From NCBI RefSeq assembly GCF_041295575.1, contig NZ_CP160452.1:930001-994000 (forward strand): a stretch of 64,000 nt of DNA, read 5' to 3'. Under the pieces are notes generated by a model. It was given only the letters and a program-made list of their open reading frames with translations, was not told where the DNA came from and searched no databases. This DNA is from Sporosarcina pasteurii (GTDB lineage: Bacteria > Bacillota > Bacilli > Bacillales_A > Planococcaceae). Made by a program: the position numbers and the translations under genes. This document shows, in pieces, positions 18,960 to 28,352 of the stretch (position 1 is its first letter; the number at the start of each line of letters is the position of its first letter).

Positions 18960-19274
18960 ATGGCAATTATTAATGCGACAGACAAAGACTTTGCAGAACA
19001 CATTGCAGAAGGTGTTGTACTTGTTGATTTTTGGGCACCTTGGTGCGGACCTTGTAAAATGATTGCTCCAGTATTAGAGGAGCTTGACGGTGAAATCGAA
19101 GGGAAAGCGAAAATTGTAAAAGTTGACGTAGACGATAACCAAGAAACTGCTGGTAAATTCGGAATTATGTCAATTCCTACACTTGTTCTTTTCAAAGATG
19201 GCGAAATGGTTGAAAAAGTTGTTGGTTTCCAACCTAAAGATGCACTCGCACAATTAATTGAAAAGCACGCATAA
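18960..19274 (+). CDS. trxA: Thioredoxin
   Basis: 104-residue cytoplasmic thioredoxin with the redox motif WAPWCGPCK at residues 25-33 and cis-Pro in [17 protein letters not shown] precedes the ATG. Monocistronic, followed by a strong terminator. Same position between etfA and uvrC as in B. subtilis. Confidence 0.97.
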   Translation: MAIINATDKDFAEHIAEGVVLVDFWAPWCGPCKMIAPVLEELDGEIEGKAKIVKVDVDDNQETAGKFGIMSIPTLVLFKDGEMVEKVVGFQPKDALAQLIEKHA

Positions 19275-19338
19275 TTTCAGCGGTAAGAGAATGCGTTGCT
19301 AGCAATAAAGATACATTAAATGTCTGTTTTTTCAAGTC

Positions 19339-19369
19339 GCCGGGGCCATTTTAAGGACCCCGGCTTTTT
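19339..19369 (+). terminator. Terminator of trxA
   Basis: GC-rich stem GCCGGGG/CCCCGGC followed by TTTTT. Confidence 0.93.
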
Positions 19370-19397
19370 ATATCTAGTTTCGAGCATCAGATGAACG

Positions 19398-19430
19398 AAG
19401 GCGCACTTTTCCTTAGGAAGTCGCCTTTTT
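19398..19430 (+). terminator. Second hairpin with T-run before uvrC
   Basis: AAGGCG...CGCCTT stem with an inner ACTT..CC/GGAAGT stem, then TTTTT. A back-up terminator after trxA or an attenuator of a transcript entering uvrC. Confidence 0.6.
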
Positions 19431-19510
19431 AAATGGATTTTCTCGTTTGATTGGCTTATGCTAGTCACATCGAAGCATGTGCTCTATGCTTGAATGAGTA
19501 GGTGATAAAA

Positions 19511-21301
19511 ATGAATGATTTAATAAAAGAGAAGTTAGCGATTTTACCCGATCATCCCGGATGCTACTTAATGAAAGACCGTCAAGGGACTGTCATTTAC
19601 GTCGGGAAAGCGAAAGTGTTGAGGCAGCGCGTTCGCAGCTACTTTACAGGCAGCCATGATGGGAAAACGCAAAGACTCGTAAGTGAAATTGTTGATTTTG
19701 AAACGATTATTACGTCTTCAGATATTGAAGCGCTTATTTTAGAATTAAATTTAATTAAACAATATGATCCGAAATATAACGTCATGTTGAAGGATGATAA
19801 ATCGTATCCTTACTTAAAGATTACAGCTGAACGTCATCCAAGATTAATCATTACGAGACGTGTGAAAAATGACAAAGGAAAATACTTTGGTCCTTATCCA
19901 AACGCATATGCGGCGGGTGAGACGAAGAAGTTATTGGACCGAATTTACCCATATCGTAAATGCCAAACATTACCGACCAGGTCATGTCTGTACTATCACC
20001 TAGGACAATGTTTAGCACCTTGTATTCATGAGGTAGAGGAAGAGACGTACAAAGAAATGATTGCAAACATCACTCGTTTTTTAAACGGCGGGTATAAAAG
20101 CGTGAAAAAAGAATTGACGGAAAAAATGAATGAGGCAGCGGAATCATTAGAGTTCGAACGGGCAAAAGAGTACCGTGACCAAATCACGAATATCGAAATG
20201 GTAATGGAAAAACAAACGATGACGATGAATGACTTTACTGACCGAGATATTTTTGGCTATGCGGTCGATAAGGGCTGGATGTGTGTCCAAGTATTTTTTG
20301 TCCGTCAAGGTAAGCTGATTGAGCGAGATGTCTCAATTTTTCCTTTATATAAAGATCCAGAAGAAGAATTATTAACGTTTATCGGACAGTTTTATGGTAA
20401 GTCAGACCACTTAATTCCGAAAGAAATATTATTACCTCCCGATGTGGATGCAGAAGTTGTAAAGCAATTATTAAGCGTACAAGTATTTATTCCACAAAGA
20501 GGGAAAAAGAAAGACCTCGTACAGTTGGCGATGAAAAATGCACGAATTTCATTGTCTGAGAAGTTCCAACTAATCGAACGGCAAGAACAGCGAACAGTTG
20601 GTGCTTGTGAGGAACTTGGCGAAGCGATGAACATTGCTGTTCCGCATCGTATTGAGGCATTTGACAACTCTCATACGCACGGTGTGGATCCTGTTTCGGC
20701 AATGGTTTCTTTTATTGACGGTAAGCCGAATCGTAAAGATTACCGTAAGTATAAAACGAAAACCGCCGCGATGCACGATGATTATGGTGCGATGCGTGAA
20801 GTTGTGAGAAGGCGATATGTGCGTGTTTTAAAAGAAGATTTACCGTTGCCTGATTTGGTAATAATTGATGGCGGAAAAGGTCAAATGGAAGTGGCACGGG
20901 AAGTCATTGAAGATGAATTAGGCTTATCGATTCCGATTGCTGGATTGGCAAAAGATGAGAAGCACCAAACGTCACAACTTCTTTACGGCGATCCAGTCGA
21001 ACTAATTCCATTAAAGAGAACAAGTGAAGCCTTTTATTTGTTGCAACGAATTCAAGACGAAGTGCATAGATTTGCGATTACATTCCACCGTCAACGAAGA
21101 GGGGCAAATACGATAACTTCTTCTCTGGACAACATTCCAGGCATTGGACCGAAAAGAAAAACGGCCCTGCTTAAACATTTCGGCTCTGTGAAAAAGATTC
21201 GGGAAGCAACAGCTGAAGAACTTCAAAAAGCTGGATTGCCGGAAAAACTAGCAGAGTCTGTGGAAGCATATTTCCAAAAAGAATTGCCAGAAAATAAGTA
21301 A
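19511..21301 (+). CDS. uvrC: Excinuclease ABC subunit C
   Basis: Makes both incisions in nucleotide excision repair. 596 residues: N-terminal GIY-YIG nuclease ([21 protein letters not shown]), Cys-rich [21 protein letters not shown] motif ([11 protein letters not shown]), RNase H-like nuclease ([20 protein letters not shown]) and C-terminal helix-hairpin-helix ([19 protein letters not shown]). ATG 19511 is preferred over GTG 19502 by its AGGTGA spacing. Confidence 0.96.
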   Translation: MNDLIKEKLAILPDHPGCYLMKDRQGTVIYVGKAKVLRQRVRSYFTGSHDGKTQRLVSEIVDFETIITSSDIEALILELNLIKQYDPKYNVMLKDDKSYPYLKITAERHPRLIITRRVKNDKGKYFGPYPNAYAAGETKKLLDRIYPYRKCQTLPTRSCLYYHLGQCLAPCIHEVEEETYKEMIANITRFLNGGYKSVKKELTEKMNEAAESLEFERAKEYRDQITNIEMVMEKQTMTMNDFTDRDIFGYAVDKGWMCVQVFFVRQGKLIERDVSIFPLYKDPEEELLTFIGQFYGKSDHLIPKEILLPPDVDAEVVKQLLSVQVFIPQRGKKKDLVQLAMKNARISLSEKFQLIERQEQRTVGACEELGEAMNIAVPHRIEAFDNSHTHGVDPVSAMVSFIDGKPNRKDYRKYKTKTAAMHDDYGAMREVVRRRYVRVLKEDLPLPDLVIIDGGKGQMEVAREVIEDELGLSIPIAGLAKDEKHQTSQLLYGDPVELIPLKRTSEAFYLLQRIQDEVHRFAITFHRQRRGANTITSSLDNIPGIGPKRKTALLKHFGSVKKIREATAEELQKAGLPEKLAESVEAYFQKELPENK

Positions 21302-21349
21302 TATGTTAGAGTGAAGACACTGAATTATTTCACTATATGATAGATAATC

Positions 21350-21600
21350 ATACTTAGTGAGGATAGAGGCGCAAATATTAAAAGTATTCTTCAAGAAGGG
21401 AACAGCCTAGCGATTGAAGAAGAAAGGGGTATTTGCCGAAGCGAGTAATCGAACTGTTATCGAGTACTTGCTGGATTTCCGTTGAATAAGCGGGAGTCTG
21501 TCAGGATATTTTACCTGGAGAGCTATCCCGTAGGAGACACTGTTTTTTGTGTACACTCTAATCGGACCAGCTCTCATTTATTAAATGAGGGCTGTTTTTG
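21350..21600 (+). ncRNA. Lysine riboswitch (L-box) with terminator
   Basis: Leader of lysC. It carries L-box landmarks in order: GTGAGGATAGAGGCGC, AAGGGAA, GGGGTATTTGCCGAAGCGA, and the 3' half ending in GAGCTATCCCGTAGGAGACACTG. It is followed by a terminator stem CAGCTCTCATTTA/TAAATGAGGGCTG (21568-21594) and a T-run reaching 21599. Lysine binding should favour the terminator and shut off aspartokinase synthesis. The family is recognised from conserved blocks rather than a computed model. Confidence 0.9.
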
Positions 21601-21627
21601 CGTTTCAGGGGAAAGTGGGTGGAGATT

Positions 21628-22848
21628 TTGGAGAAGATTGTAATGAAGTTTGGTGGAACATCGGTTGCCAATGAAGAAAGAATTGAAAGGGCAGCTTCTT
21701 TAATTATTGATGAAGTAAATACAGGGAAACAAGTGGCTGTTGTTGTGTCTGCAATGGGAAAAACGACAGATAAATTACTAGCGCTTGCAGCAGATATTCA
21801 TCCTGATGCGGAAAAACGTGAATTGGATATGTTGCTTGCAACGGGTGAACAAGTGACTGCTTCCTTACTGGCAATGGCAATTTCCGCGAAAGGGATCCCA
21901 TCGAAATCATTTACCGGGTGGCAAGCAGGCATTAGAACGGAATCAATCCACAGCAACGCACGCATTGAAGACGTCGATTCGAAAAGAGTAGTAGATACAC
22001 TAGAATCAGGCGCGGTGGCGGTCATCGCAGGTTTTCAAGGTATTGATCACGATGCTGAAGTCACGACGCTTGGCCGGGGTGGCTCGGACACGAGTGCAGT
22101 TGCGGTTGCGATTGCAATTAATGCCTCCGCATGCGATATTTATACGGACGTTGAAGGGGTTTTTACGACAGATCCGAGAATGATAGAAGAGGCAGCAAAA
22201 TTAAATGAAATCTCTTATGATGAAATGCTTGAATTGGCAAATTTAGGTGCGGGCGTACTTCACCCGCGTGCAATTGAGTTTGCTAAAAATCATCAAATGC
22301 CGCTTCGTGTAAGACCAGCTCATATAAACGGCGAAGGCACGATGATTAAGGAGGAAATTGAAATGGAAAATAATCTTATCGTACGTGGAGTTGCTTTTGA
22401 AGAAGACATCGTACGCATTACAATTATGTACGACACCCCTTACAATGGTTCGCTTGCGAATATATTTACTGTGCTCGCTGAACAGCAAGTAAACGTAGAC
22501 ATAATTGTTCAAACAATCATGGATGGAGAACAACCGTCTGTTTCATTTTCAATTAAAAATGAAGACTTTGCAAAAGCGATGAACGTGCTAGAGATGAATA
22601 AAGAAGAACTTGGCTATAAACGAGCAGATTTCGAAGTGGGACTGGCTAAAGTCTCTATCGTAGGCAGTGGAATGGTTTCGAATCCTGGCGTGGCGGCGCA
22701 CATGTTTGATGCATTACGCGATGCGTCAATTCCCATTAAGATGGTCAGCACATCTGAAATTAAAGTCTCAGTCGTTATTCCTAGTATGTATATGAAAGAG
22801 GCAGTCGCCGTGTTACATAAAACATTTGAACTTGGGCATGTAGGGTAA
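21628..22848 (+). CDS. lysC: Aspartokinase (lysine-sensitive, aspartokinase II type)
   Basis: Phosphorylates aspartate, the first step towards lysine, diaminopimelate and dipicolinate. Start TTG 21628 (GGTGGAG upstream) gives MEKIVMKFGGTSV, about 407 residues, the B. subtilis LysC length. ATG 21643 would remove the first beta strand. The kinase domain (KFGGTSV, FTGWQAGI, TTLGRGGSDTSAVA, YTDVEGVFTTDPR) is followed by two ACT domains. An internal start at 22363 should also yield a separate beta subunit. Regulated by the lysine riboswitch upstream. Confidence 0.95.
   Translation: MEKIVMKFGGTSVANEERIERAASLIIDEVNTGKQVAVVVSAMGKTTDKLLALAADIHPDAEKRELDMLLATGEQVTASLLAMAISAKGIPSKSFTGWQAGIRTESIHSNARIEDVDSKRVVDTLESGAVAVIAGFQGIDHDAEVTTLGRGGSDTSAVAVAIAINASACDIYTDVEGVFTTDPRMIEEAAKLNEISYDEMLELANLGAGVLHPRAIEFAKNHQMPLRVRPAHINGEGTMIKEEIEMENNLIVRGVAFEEDIVRITIMYDTPYNGSLANIFTVLAEQQVNVDIIVQTIMDGEQPSVSFSIKNEDFAKAMNVLEMNKEELGYKRADFEVGLAKVSIVGSGMVSNPGVAAHMFDALRDASIPIKMVSTSEIKVSVVIPSMYMKEAVAVLHKTFELGHVG
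22348..22365 (+). promoter_or_regulatory. Internal ribosome binding site and start for the aspartokinase beta subunit
   Basis: AAGGAGGA at 22348-22355 with an in-frame ATG at 22363 inside lysC, giving a 161-residue product (MENNLIVRGVAFEED) that holds only the ACT regulatory domains. B. subtilis aspartokinase II is known to make such a beta subunit from the same gene. Confidence 0.8.
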
Positions 22849-22854
22849 TTAAAT

Positions 22855-22900
22855 AAATCGTTGAAAAAGGTACAAAATATCACCTTTTTCAACGATTTTT
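22855..22900. terminator. Bidirectional terminator between lysC and yslB
   Basis: 17-bp near-perfect stem (AAATCGTTGAAAAAGGT with its complement at 22882-22898) flanked by A and T runs, between convergent genes. Confidence 0.92.
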
Positions 22901-22912
22901 AATATGGGGAAT

Positions 22913-23326
22913 TTAAACGGTTTCTTTTTTATCCCACGCAATATGGAAAGTAATTGATTGTTCATTACGCTCAGGGGCCGCATAACACTCTGTAAGCACG
23001 CCATTCAGTTTTTGGTATTGCTCTGCAAGAAATCCCGCTTCTAATTGGAAGTTTCGCTCGCTTACTTTTAGATTTTCACCAGGGCTAATTAATTTGTAAA
23101 AGGCTTCTTTTTTTGACTTTTTTTCAAGTTGAAGCTGTCCCCAACCAGCTTCAAGGAAAAAAGAAGGGATTTCTTCCATGCTGAAAACTGGAAACTTACG
23201 AGCAATTTCTTTACCGGCCCAGTAAAGAATATCGCCTTCATGTTTACCAAGAATACTTGGCAATACATGGTCTCGTATTAATTCATAACCGAATTGGGTC
23301 GGTTCCCCGTATGTATGATTCTCCAC
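22913..23326 (-). CDS. yslB: YslB family protein (DUF2507)
   Basis: 137-residue soluble protein of the DUF2507 family. The N-terminal FGYELIRDHVLPSILGKHEGDILYWAGK region and the centre (SFFLEAGWG) are typical. Divergent from sdhC, as in B. subtilis. Structurally such proteins resemble heme-NO/4-vinyl reductase-like folds, and no biochemical role is established. The start is a plain ATG with an AGGTGCAAT sequence upstream. Confidence 0.88.
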   Translation of the reverse strand: MENHTYGEPTQFGYELIRDHVLPSILGKHEGDILYWAGKEIARKFPVFSMEEIPSFFLEAGWGQLQLEKKSKKEAFYKLISPGENLKVSERNFQLEAGFLAEQYQKLNGVLTECYAAPERNEQSITFHIAWDKKETV

Positions 23327-23554
23327 GTTTTATTGCACCTTTCTAAATTGTCCTATCTGTCATTCCATTATGAGGTTAATGATCAATTTCACAGTAGAAT
23401 GGTTATCGACTTTTAATTTTTCAAATAAAGAGGTTGTACAATGTTTTTAAAAATAGCGTATAAATAGATCGTAAATTTTAAAGAAATCCGCAATTTAAAT
23501 AGTCGAATTATGGTAAACTACTAACTTTTTTGTGTTATTAAACAATTCAGCACC

Positions 23555-23583
23555 TTGACCTCTTTAAAACGTACGAGTACAAT
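23555..23583 (+). promoter_or_regulatory. Sigma-A promoter of sdhCAB
   Basis: TTGACC (23555-23560), 17-base spacer, TACAAT (23578-23583), 114 bases before sdhC. The rest of the 370-base gap (23327-23696) shows no gene. Confidence 0.72.
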
Positions 23584-23696
23584 AGTATATGCTATAACAT
23601 TGTACCATGAAGAGGGATTCGGTCAATATTTCTTCAGGTTTTTTCAATGACGAACTATGAAACCGATTTCTTCAGTAATAAGGGAGGGTAAAAGAA

Positions 23697-24305
23697 TTGA
23701 CGAGAGAATCTGATTTTTTTGTGCGCCGCCTTCATTCTTTGCTAGGGATTATTCCAGTTGGACTTTTTCTAGTTCAACACTTAGTCATTAACCATTTTGC
23801 GACACGAGGACCAGAAGCATTCAATCAAGCTTCAGACTTTATGGGGAATTTGCCATTCGTTCTATTTTTAGAATGGTTTATTATTTATATCCCATTAATG
23901 TTCCACGCGTTTTATGGTGTATACATAGCTTTCACGGCAAAGAATAATGTTAAGCGCTACGGTACGTTCCGTAACTGGATGTTTATGTTACAAAGAATTA
24001 CAGGGGTATTCCTAGTAATCTTTATCGCATGGCACATCTGGGAAACAAGAATTCAAAAGGCTTTAGGAGCAGAAGTGAACTACGACATGATGGCGGATAT
24101 TTTAGCGAATCCGTTCATGCTTGTATTTTATATTGCGGGTGTAGTTGCAGCTGCGTTCCACTTGTTTAACGGAGTATGGGGTGTTCTTGTGACTTGGGGA
24201 ATTGCACAGTCACCACGTTCACAGCAAATCGTTACGTATATCACGATGGCAGCATTCGTAATCCTTTCAATCATTGGTGTTCAAGCATTATTTGCATTTA
24301 CTTAA
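23697..24305 (+). CDS. sdhC: Succinate dehydrogenase cytochrome b558 subunit
   Basis: Di-heme membrane anchor of complex II, 202 residues with five membrane helices and several membrane His residues as heme ligand candidates (RRLHSLLG, LVQHLVINH, MFHAFYG, IAWHIWE, AFHLFNG). TTG start with AGGGAGGG about 9 bases upstream. First gene of sdhCAB. Confidence 0.96.
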   Translation: MTRESDFFVRRLHSLLGIIPVGLFLVQHLVINHFATRGPEAFNQASDFMGNLPFVLFLEWFIIYIPLMFHAFYGVYIAFTAKNNVKRYGTFRNWMFMLQRITGVFLVIFIAWHIWETRIQKALGAEVNYDMMADILANPFMLVFYIAGVVAAAFHLFNGVWGVLVTWGIAQSPRSQQIVTYITMAAFVILSIIGVQALFAFT

Positions 24306-24363
24306 TTGATGTATAAACTATGAATTTATTAGTCTACTTAAATTTTTGAGGAGTGAAACATTC

Positions 24364-26118
24364 ATGACAAAAAGCAGAATGATTGTTGTCGGCGGCGGTC
24401 TCGCAGGACTGATGGCGGTCATCAAAGCAGCAGAGGAAGGTGTACCGGTTGACCTGTTCTCAATTGTCCCGGTTAAACGTTCCCACTCCGTATGTGCCCA
24501 AGGCGGTATTAACGGTGCGGTAAACACGAAAGGGGAAGGCGACTCGCCTGCGATCCATTTCGACGATACTGTATACGGTGGAGACTTTTTAGCGAACCAA
24601 CCTCCAGTAAAAGCAATGACAGAAGCAGCTCCAGAAATTATTCACTTATTTGATCGTATGGGCGTTATGTTTAACCGTACGCCAGAAGGCTTACTAGATT
24701 TTAGACGTTTCGGTGGAACGCTTCATCACCGTACTGCATTTGCTGGTGCGACAACTGGACAACAACTTCTATACGCGCTAGACGAGCAAGTGCGTCGTTA
24801 TGAAGTAGAAGGTCTTGTACAAAAGTACGAGCATTGGGAGTTCCTAGGTGCAATTCTTGACGACGAAGGAATTTGTCGTGGAATTAAAGCGCAAAATATG
24901 TACACGATGGAAATCGAATCCTTTAAAGGTGATGCAGTCATTATGGCTACAGGTGGCCCTGGAATTATTTTCGGGAAATCCACGAACTCTGTGATTAACA
25001 CAGGTTCAGCGGCGTCTATCGTTTACCAACAAGGTGCTTATTATGCAAATGGGGAGTTCATCCAAATTCACCCAACAGCGATTCCTGGAGATGATAAACT
25101 ACGTCTCATGAGTGAGTCAGCACGTGGTGAAGGTGGACGAGTATGGACATACAAAGACGGGAAACCTTGGTACTTCCTAGAAGAGAAGTATCCAGATTAC
25201 GGTAACCTAGTTCCACGTGATATTGCAACACGTGAAATCTTTGATGTGTGTGTCAACCAAAAGCTAGGCATTAACGGTGAGAACATGGTTTACTTAGACC
25301 TCTCTCATAAAGACCCGAAAGAACTTGATATTAAGCTAGGTGGAATTATCGAAATCTATGAAAAGTTCATGGGTGACGATCCACGTAAAGTACCGATGAA
25401 AATCTTCCCGGCGGTTCACTATTCAATGGGTGGTCTATGGGTTGATTACGACCAGCACACAAATATCCCAGGTTTATTTGCCGCGGGTGAAGTTGATTAT
25501 TCACAGCACGGTGCAAACCGTTTAGGTGCTAACTCCTTATTATCTGCTGTTTACGGCGGAATGGTGGCAGGACCGAAAGCTGTTGAATATATGAAAGGCT
25601 TGAAGAAAACAGCAGAAGACATTTCTTCATCTGTGTTCGATTCCGCGGTCAAAGAAGAGCAAGCGAAATGGGATGCGACGCTTAAGATGGACGGAACGGA
25701 AAACGCTTACTTACTCCACAAAGAACTTGGTGAGTGGATGACAAACAACGTAACTGTTGTTCGTTACAATGATAAGCTAAAACAAACTGATGCAAAGATT
25801 CAAGAGCTTCTAGAAAGATATGAAAATATTAATATGACGGACACGCAACAATGGTCTAACCAAGGCGCAACGTTTACACGTCAGTTGAAAAATATGTTGT
25901 ACTTAGCGAGAGTCATTACAATCGGTGCACTTCAACGTGACGAGAGTCGTGGGGCGCATTACAAGCCAGACTTCCCTGAGCGTGATGACGAGAACTTTAT
26001 GAAAACGACGATGGCGAAATTTGACGGGCAATCTGCACCGATTTTCCATTACGAAGACATCGATGTGTCACTCATCCCGCCACGTAAACGCGATTACTCC
26101 ACAAAGAAAGGAGATTAA
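24364..26118 (+). CDS. sdhA: Succinate dehydrogenase flavoprotein subunit
   Basis: Oxidises succinate to fumarate. 584 residues: FAD dinucleotide site IVVGGGLAGLMA, covalent flavin His region SHSVCAQGGING, substrate residues in FIQIHPTAI and RGEGGRVW, and the capping-domain Arg in LTDRIT-equivalent positions. ATG 24364 chosen because GAGGAGTG precedes it. Six bases separate it from sdhB. Confidence 0.97.
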   Translation: MTKSRMIVVGGGLAGLMAVIKAAEEGVPVDLFSIVPVKRSHSVCAQGGINGAVNTKGEGDSPAIHFDDTVYGGDFLANQPPVKAMTEAAPEIIHLFDRMGVMFNRTPEGLLDFRRFGGTLHHRTAFAGATTGQQLLYALDEQVRRYEVEGLVQKYEHWEFLGAILDDEGICRGIKAQNMYTMEIESFKGDAVIMATGGPGIIFGKSTNSVINTGSAASIVYQQGAYYANGEFIQIHPTAIPGDDKLRLMSESARGEGGRVWTYKDGKPWYFLEEKYPDYGNLVPRDIATREIFDVCVNQKLGINGENMVYLDLSHKDPKELDIKLGGIIEIYEKFMGDDPRKVPMKIFPAVHYSMGGLWVDYDQHTNIPGLFAAGEVDYSQHGANRLGANSLLSAVYGGMVAGPKAVEYMKGLKKTAEDISSSVFDSAVKEEQAKWDATLKMDGTENAYLLHKELGEWMTNNVTVVRYNDKLKQTDAKIQELLERYENINMTDTQQWSNQGATFTRQLKNMLYLARVITIGALQRDESRGAHYKPDFPERDDENFMKTTMAKFDGQSAPIFHYEDIDVSLIPPRKRDYSTKKGD

Positions 26119-26123
26119 CGTAA

Positions 26124-26906
26124 ATGAGCGAGCAAACTGCTACAGCACAAAAAACAATTAAATTTGAAATTCGTCGTCAAGATACAGCGAACTCAACTCC
26201 GTATTGGGAAGAGTTCGAATTAGAATACAGACCAAATATGAACGTAATTTCTGCACTAATGGAAATCCAACGTAACCCTGTCAACGCAGCTGGCAAAAAG
26301 ACGTCACCTGTAACTTGGGAAATGTCATGTCTTGAAGAAGTTTGTGGTGCATGTTCAATGGTCATTAACGGACGTCCACGTCAATCGTGTACGGCGCTTA
26401 TTGACCAATTAACACAGCCAATTAAACTAGAACCAATGGCTACGTTCCCGGTTGTTCGTGACTTAGTCGTTGACCGTAACGTAATGTTTGATTCATTGAA
26501 GAAAGTTAAAGCATGGGTACCAATCGATGGTACATACTCTTTAGGTGAAGGACCACGAATGCCAGAGCGTAAACGTCAATGGGCATACGAATTGTCAAAA
26601 TGTATGACGTGCGGTGTATGCTTGGAAGCATGTCCAAACGTTAACGACAAAACAGACTTTGTTGGTCCAGCAATTTTATCGCAAGTACGTCTGTTTAACA
26701 CACACCCAACAGGTGCAATGAACAAAGACGAAAGACTACGTACGTTAATGACGGATGGCGGGATTGCTGAGTGTGGGAACTCACAAAACTGTGTAGTTGC
26801 CTGTCCAAAAGGGATTCCACTGACGACATCAATCGCAGCACTTAACCGTGCAACGTCTATCCAAATGTTCAAAGACTTCTTCGGAAGCGACCATATGGTA
26901 GATTAA
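26124..26906 (+). CDS. sdhB: Succinate dehydrogenase iron-sulfur subunit
   Basis: 260 residues. The N-terminal [2Fe-2S] ferredoxin domain (SCLEEVCGACSMVING) and C-terminal double-cluster domain (CMTCGVCLEACPN, CGNSQNCVVACPKGIPL) carry electrons from SdhA to the quinone site. AAAGGAG precedes the ATG. Last gene of the operon, followed by a terminator. Confidence 0.97.
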   Translation: MSEQTATAQKTIKFEIRRQDTANSTPYWEEFELEYRPNMNVISALMEIQRNPVNAAGKKTSPVTWEMSCLEEVCGACSMVINGRPRQSCTALIDQLTQPIKLEPMATFPVVRDLVVDRNVMFDSLKKVKAWVPIDGTYSLGEGPRMPERKRQWAYELSKCMTCGVCLEACPNVNDKTDFVGPAILSQVRLFNTHPTGAMNKDERLRTLMTDGGIAECGNSQNCVVACPKGIPLTTSIAALNRATSIQMFKDFFGSDHMVD

Positions 26907-26913
26907 TAATAAA

Positions 26914-26958
26914 TAAAATCCTATCTCAACGTAATGTTGGGGTAGGATTTTTTTAGTT
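26914..26958 (+). terminator. Terminator of sdhCAB
   Basis: AAATCCTATCTCAAC stem pairing with GTTGGGGTAGGATTT, then a T-run. Confidence 0.9.
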
Positions 26959-27015
26959 TTTTTAAATCTCTGTTTTCCCTGAAGGTATATAGAATAATCT
27001 GGCATTGTAGTATAA

Positions 27016-27033
27016 TGAATGAGTATTCACTAA
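27016..27033. promoter_or_regulatory. FadR-type operator upstream of the thioesterase gene
   Basis: TGAATGAGTATTCACTAA resembles the FadR consensus TGAATGAMTANTCATTCA in the left half and partly in the right. It directly abuts a TATAAT (27011-27016), 26 bases before the gene. This suggests that acyl-CoA levels control the thioesterase through FadR. Confidence 0.55.
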
Positions 27034-27058
27034 ACTGATAGGGAAGAAGGGTTGAGAA

Positions 27059-27502
27059 ATGAAAGCATCTTATATTAATGATTTTGACATATGGTCCTCA
27101 GAATTTACCTATGCAATCCCATTAACAGTACGATTTTCAGATGTCGATATGTATGGAATTGTCAATAATGCAGTAATCATCTCTTATTTAGAGTATGCGA
27201 GAATTGAATATTTTAAGGTGATCGGGTTGATGGATAGTTGGATGAATTCCGAAGCAACGATCGTTCCTGTCGTAGCTGACATACAATGTGATTATGTAAA
27301 GCCAATTCAATATGATGAAAATCTTGCTATTTATGTTAAAGTCGATACAATCGGTACATCTTCTATCGATATTCACTATCTTGGGAAAAATGACAATGGG
27401 GAAGTTGTTTTTACAGGAAGAAGTACAATGGTTCAAATTGATAAGAGAAGCGGTAAAGGTTTCCCGTGGTCTAGAGAAGAGAGATTGCTTTTTGATAATT
27501 GA
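27059..27502 (+). CDS. ysmA: Acyl-CoA thioesterase, hotdog fold (YsmA/YbgC-like)
   Basis: 147-residue 4-hydroxybenzoyl-CoA thioesterase-like protein. The conserved VRFSDVDMYGIVNNAVIISYLEYAR region (catalytic Asp in SDVDMYG) sits near residues 25-45. Likely hydrolyses acyl-CoA. The substrate is not predictable, but the FadR-like site upstream points to fatty acyl-CoA. Gene order sdhB-ysmA-gerE matches B. subtilis. Confidence 0.85.
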   Translation: MKASYINDFDIWSSEFTYAIPLTVRFSDVDMYGIVNNAVIISYLEYARIEYFKVIGLMDSWMNSEATIVPVVADIQCDYVKPIQYDENLAIYVKVDTIGTSSIDIHYLGKNDNGEVVFTGRSTMVQIDKRSGKGFPWSREERLLFDN

Positions 27503-27518
27503 ATAGGGGAAAGCCGTC

Positions 27519-27546
27519 ACGACCTGTGAAGCTTTCACATATTTTA
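27519..27546 (+). promoter_or_regulatory. Candidate sigma-K promoter of gerE
   Basis: AC (27519-27520), 17 bases, then CATATTTTA (27538-27546), fitting the mother-cell sigma-K pattern (AC, CATANNNTA). gerE is a known sigma-K gene in Bacillus. Confidence 0.5.
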
Positions 27547-27574
27547 AGGTGAAAGTGGATAGGAGGGGCGTGTC

Positions 27575-27799
27575 TTGAAAGATGGACCGAAACATCGATC
27601 GTTGCTGACGGGGAGAGAGCGTGAAATTTTTAACTTGCTTATTGAAGACCAGACAACAAAAGAAATTGCAAGTCAACTAGGTATCAGTGAAAAAACTGTT
27701 CGAAATCACATTTCAAATACAATTCAAAAGCTTGGAGTTTCAGGTAGAGCGCAAGCAATAATTGAGTTATTGCGGCTTGAAGAATTACATTTGCGATGA
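27575..27799 (+). CDS. gerE: Late sporulation regulator GerE
   Basis: 74-residue LuxR-type DNA-binding protein made only of a helix-turn-helix domain (LLTGREREIFNLL, TKEIASQLGISEKTVRNHI, KLGVSGRAQAIIELLR). Acts late in the mother cell on spore coat genes. TTG start with GGAGGGG upstream. Length and sequence match GerE, and neighbours are the same as in B. subtilis. Confidence 0.95.
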   Translation: MKDGPKHRSLLTGREREIFNLLIEDQTTKEIASQLGISEKTVRNHISNTIQKLGVSGRAQAIIELLRLEELHLR

Positions 27800-27871
27800 A
27801 ATTTGTTGCCTTCAGGAGCAAAAAAAGAGAGAATAGAGTTACAGTAATCGGTTTTCAGGGAGTTGGTTAAC

Positions 27872-28342
27872 TTGACGGAACGGATAGCATCGGCAAATCA
27901 TGATGAAAAAGAAGTGGCACGCATGGAAAAAGAGTTAAGATACGTTGCTGCGATTATCAAACATAATGGACGAAAAATCTTAAAAAATTATACCATCACA
28001 CCTCCTCAATTCGTTGCGCTGCAATGGTTATTTGAACACGGGGATATGACAATTGGTGATTTATCTAATAAAATGTTCCTCGCATTCAGTACAACGACAG
28101 ATTTAGTTGACAGAATGGAGAATAATCATTTGGTGAAGCGGGTACGCGACAATAAAGATCGACGTGTTGTAAGAATTCAACTCCTTGCAGAAGGAGAGCG
28201 TGTTATTGAAGAAGTAATCGATAAGCGGCGCCATTATTTAAATTCGGTGTTGTCCGATTTCGACGAGGCAGAAGTTCAACAACTCTCTCAATTGCTGTCA
28301 AAACTTCATCAAGAGATGAAGAAAGATTGGAAAGAGGATTGA
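27872..28342 (+). CDS. ysmB: MarR family transcriptional regulator (YsmB-like)
   Basis: 156-residue winged-helix protein: MTIGDLSNKMFLAFSTTTDLVDRME as recognition region and VRDNKDRRVVRIQLL wing. TTG 27872 is preferred to TTG 27863 because CAGGGAG directly abuts the latter and would leave no spacing. Located between gerE and racE as B. subtilis ysmB. Ligand and targets unknown. Confidence 0.9.
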   Translation: MTERIASANHDEKEVARMEKELRYVAAIIKHNGRKILKNYTITPPQFVALQWLFEHGDMTIGDLSNKMFLAFSTTTDLVDRMENNHLVKRVRDNKDRRVVRIQLLAEGERVIEEVIDKRRHYLNSVLSDFDEAEVQQLSQLLSKLHQEMKKDWKED

Positions 28343-28352
28343 GGGATTCATA

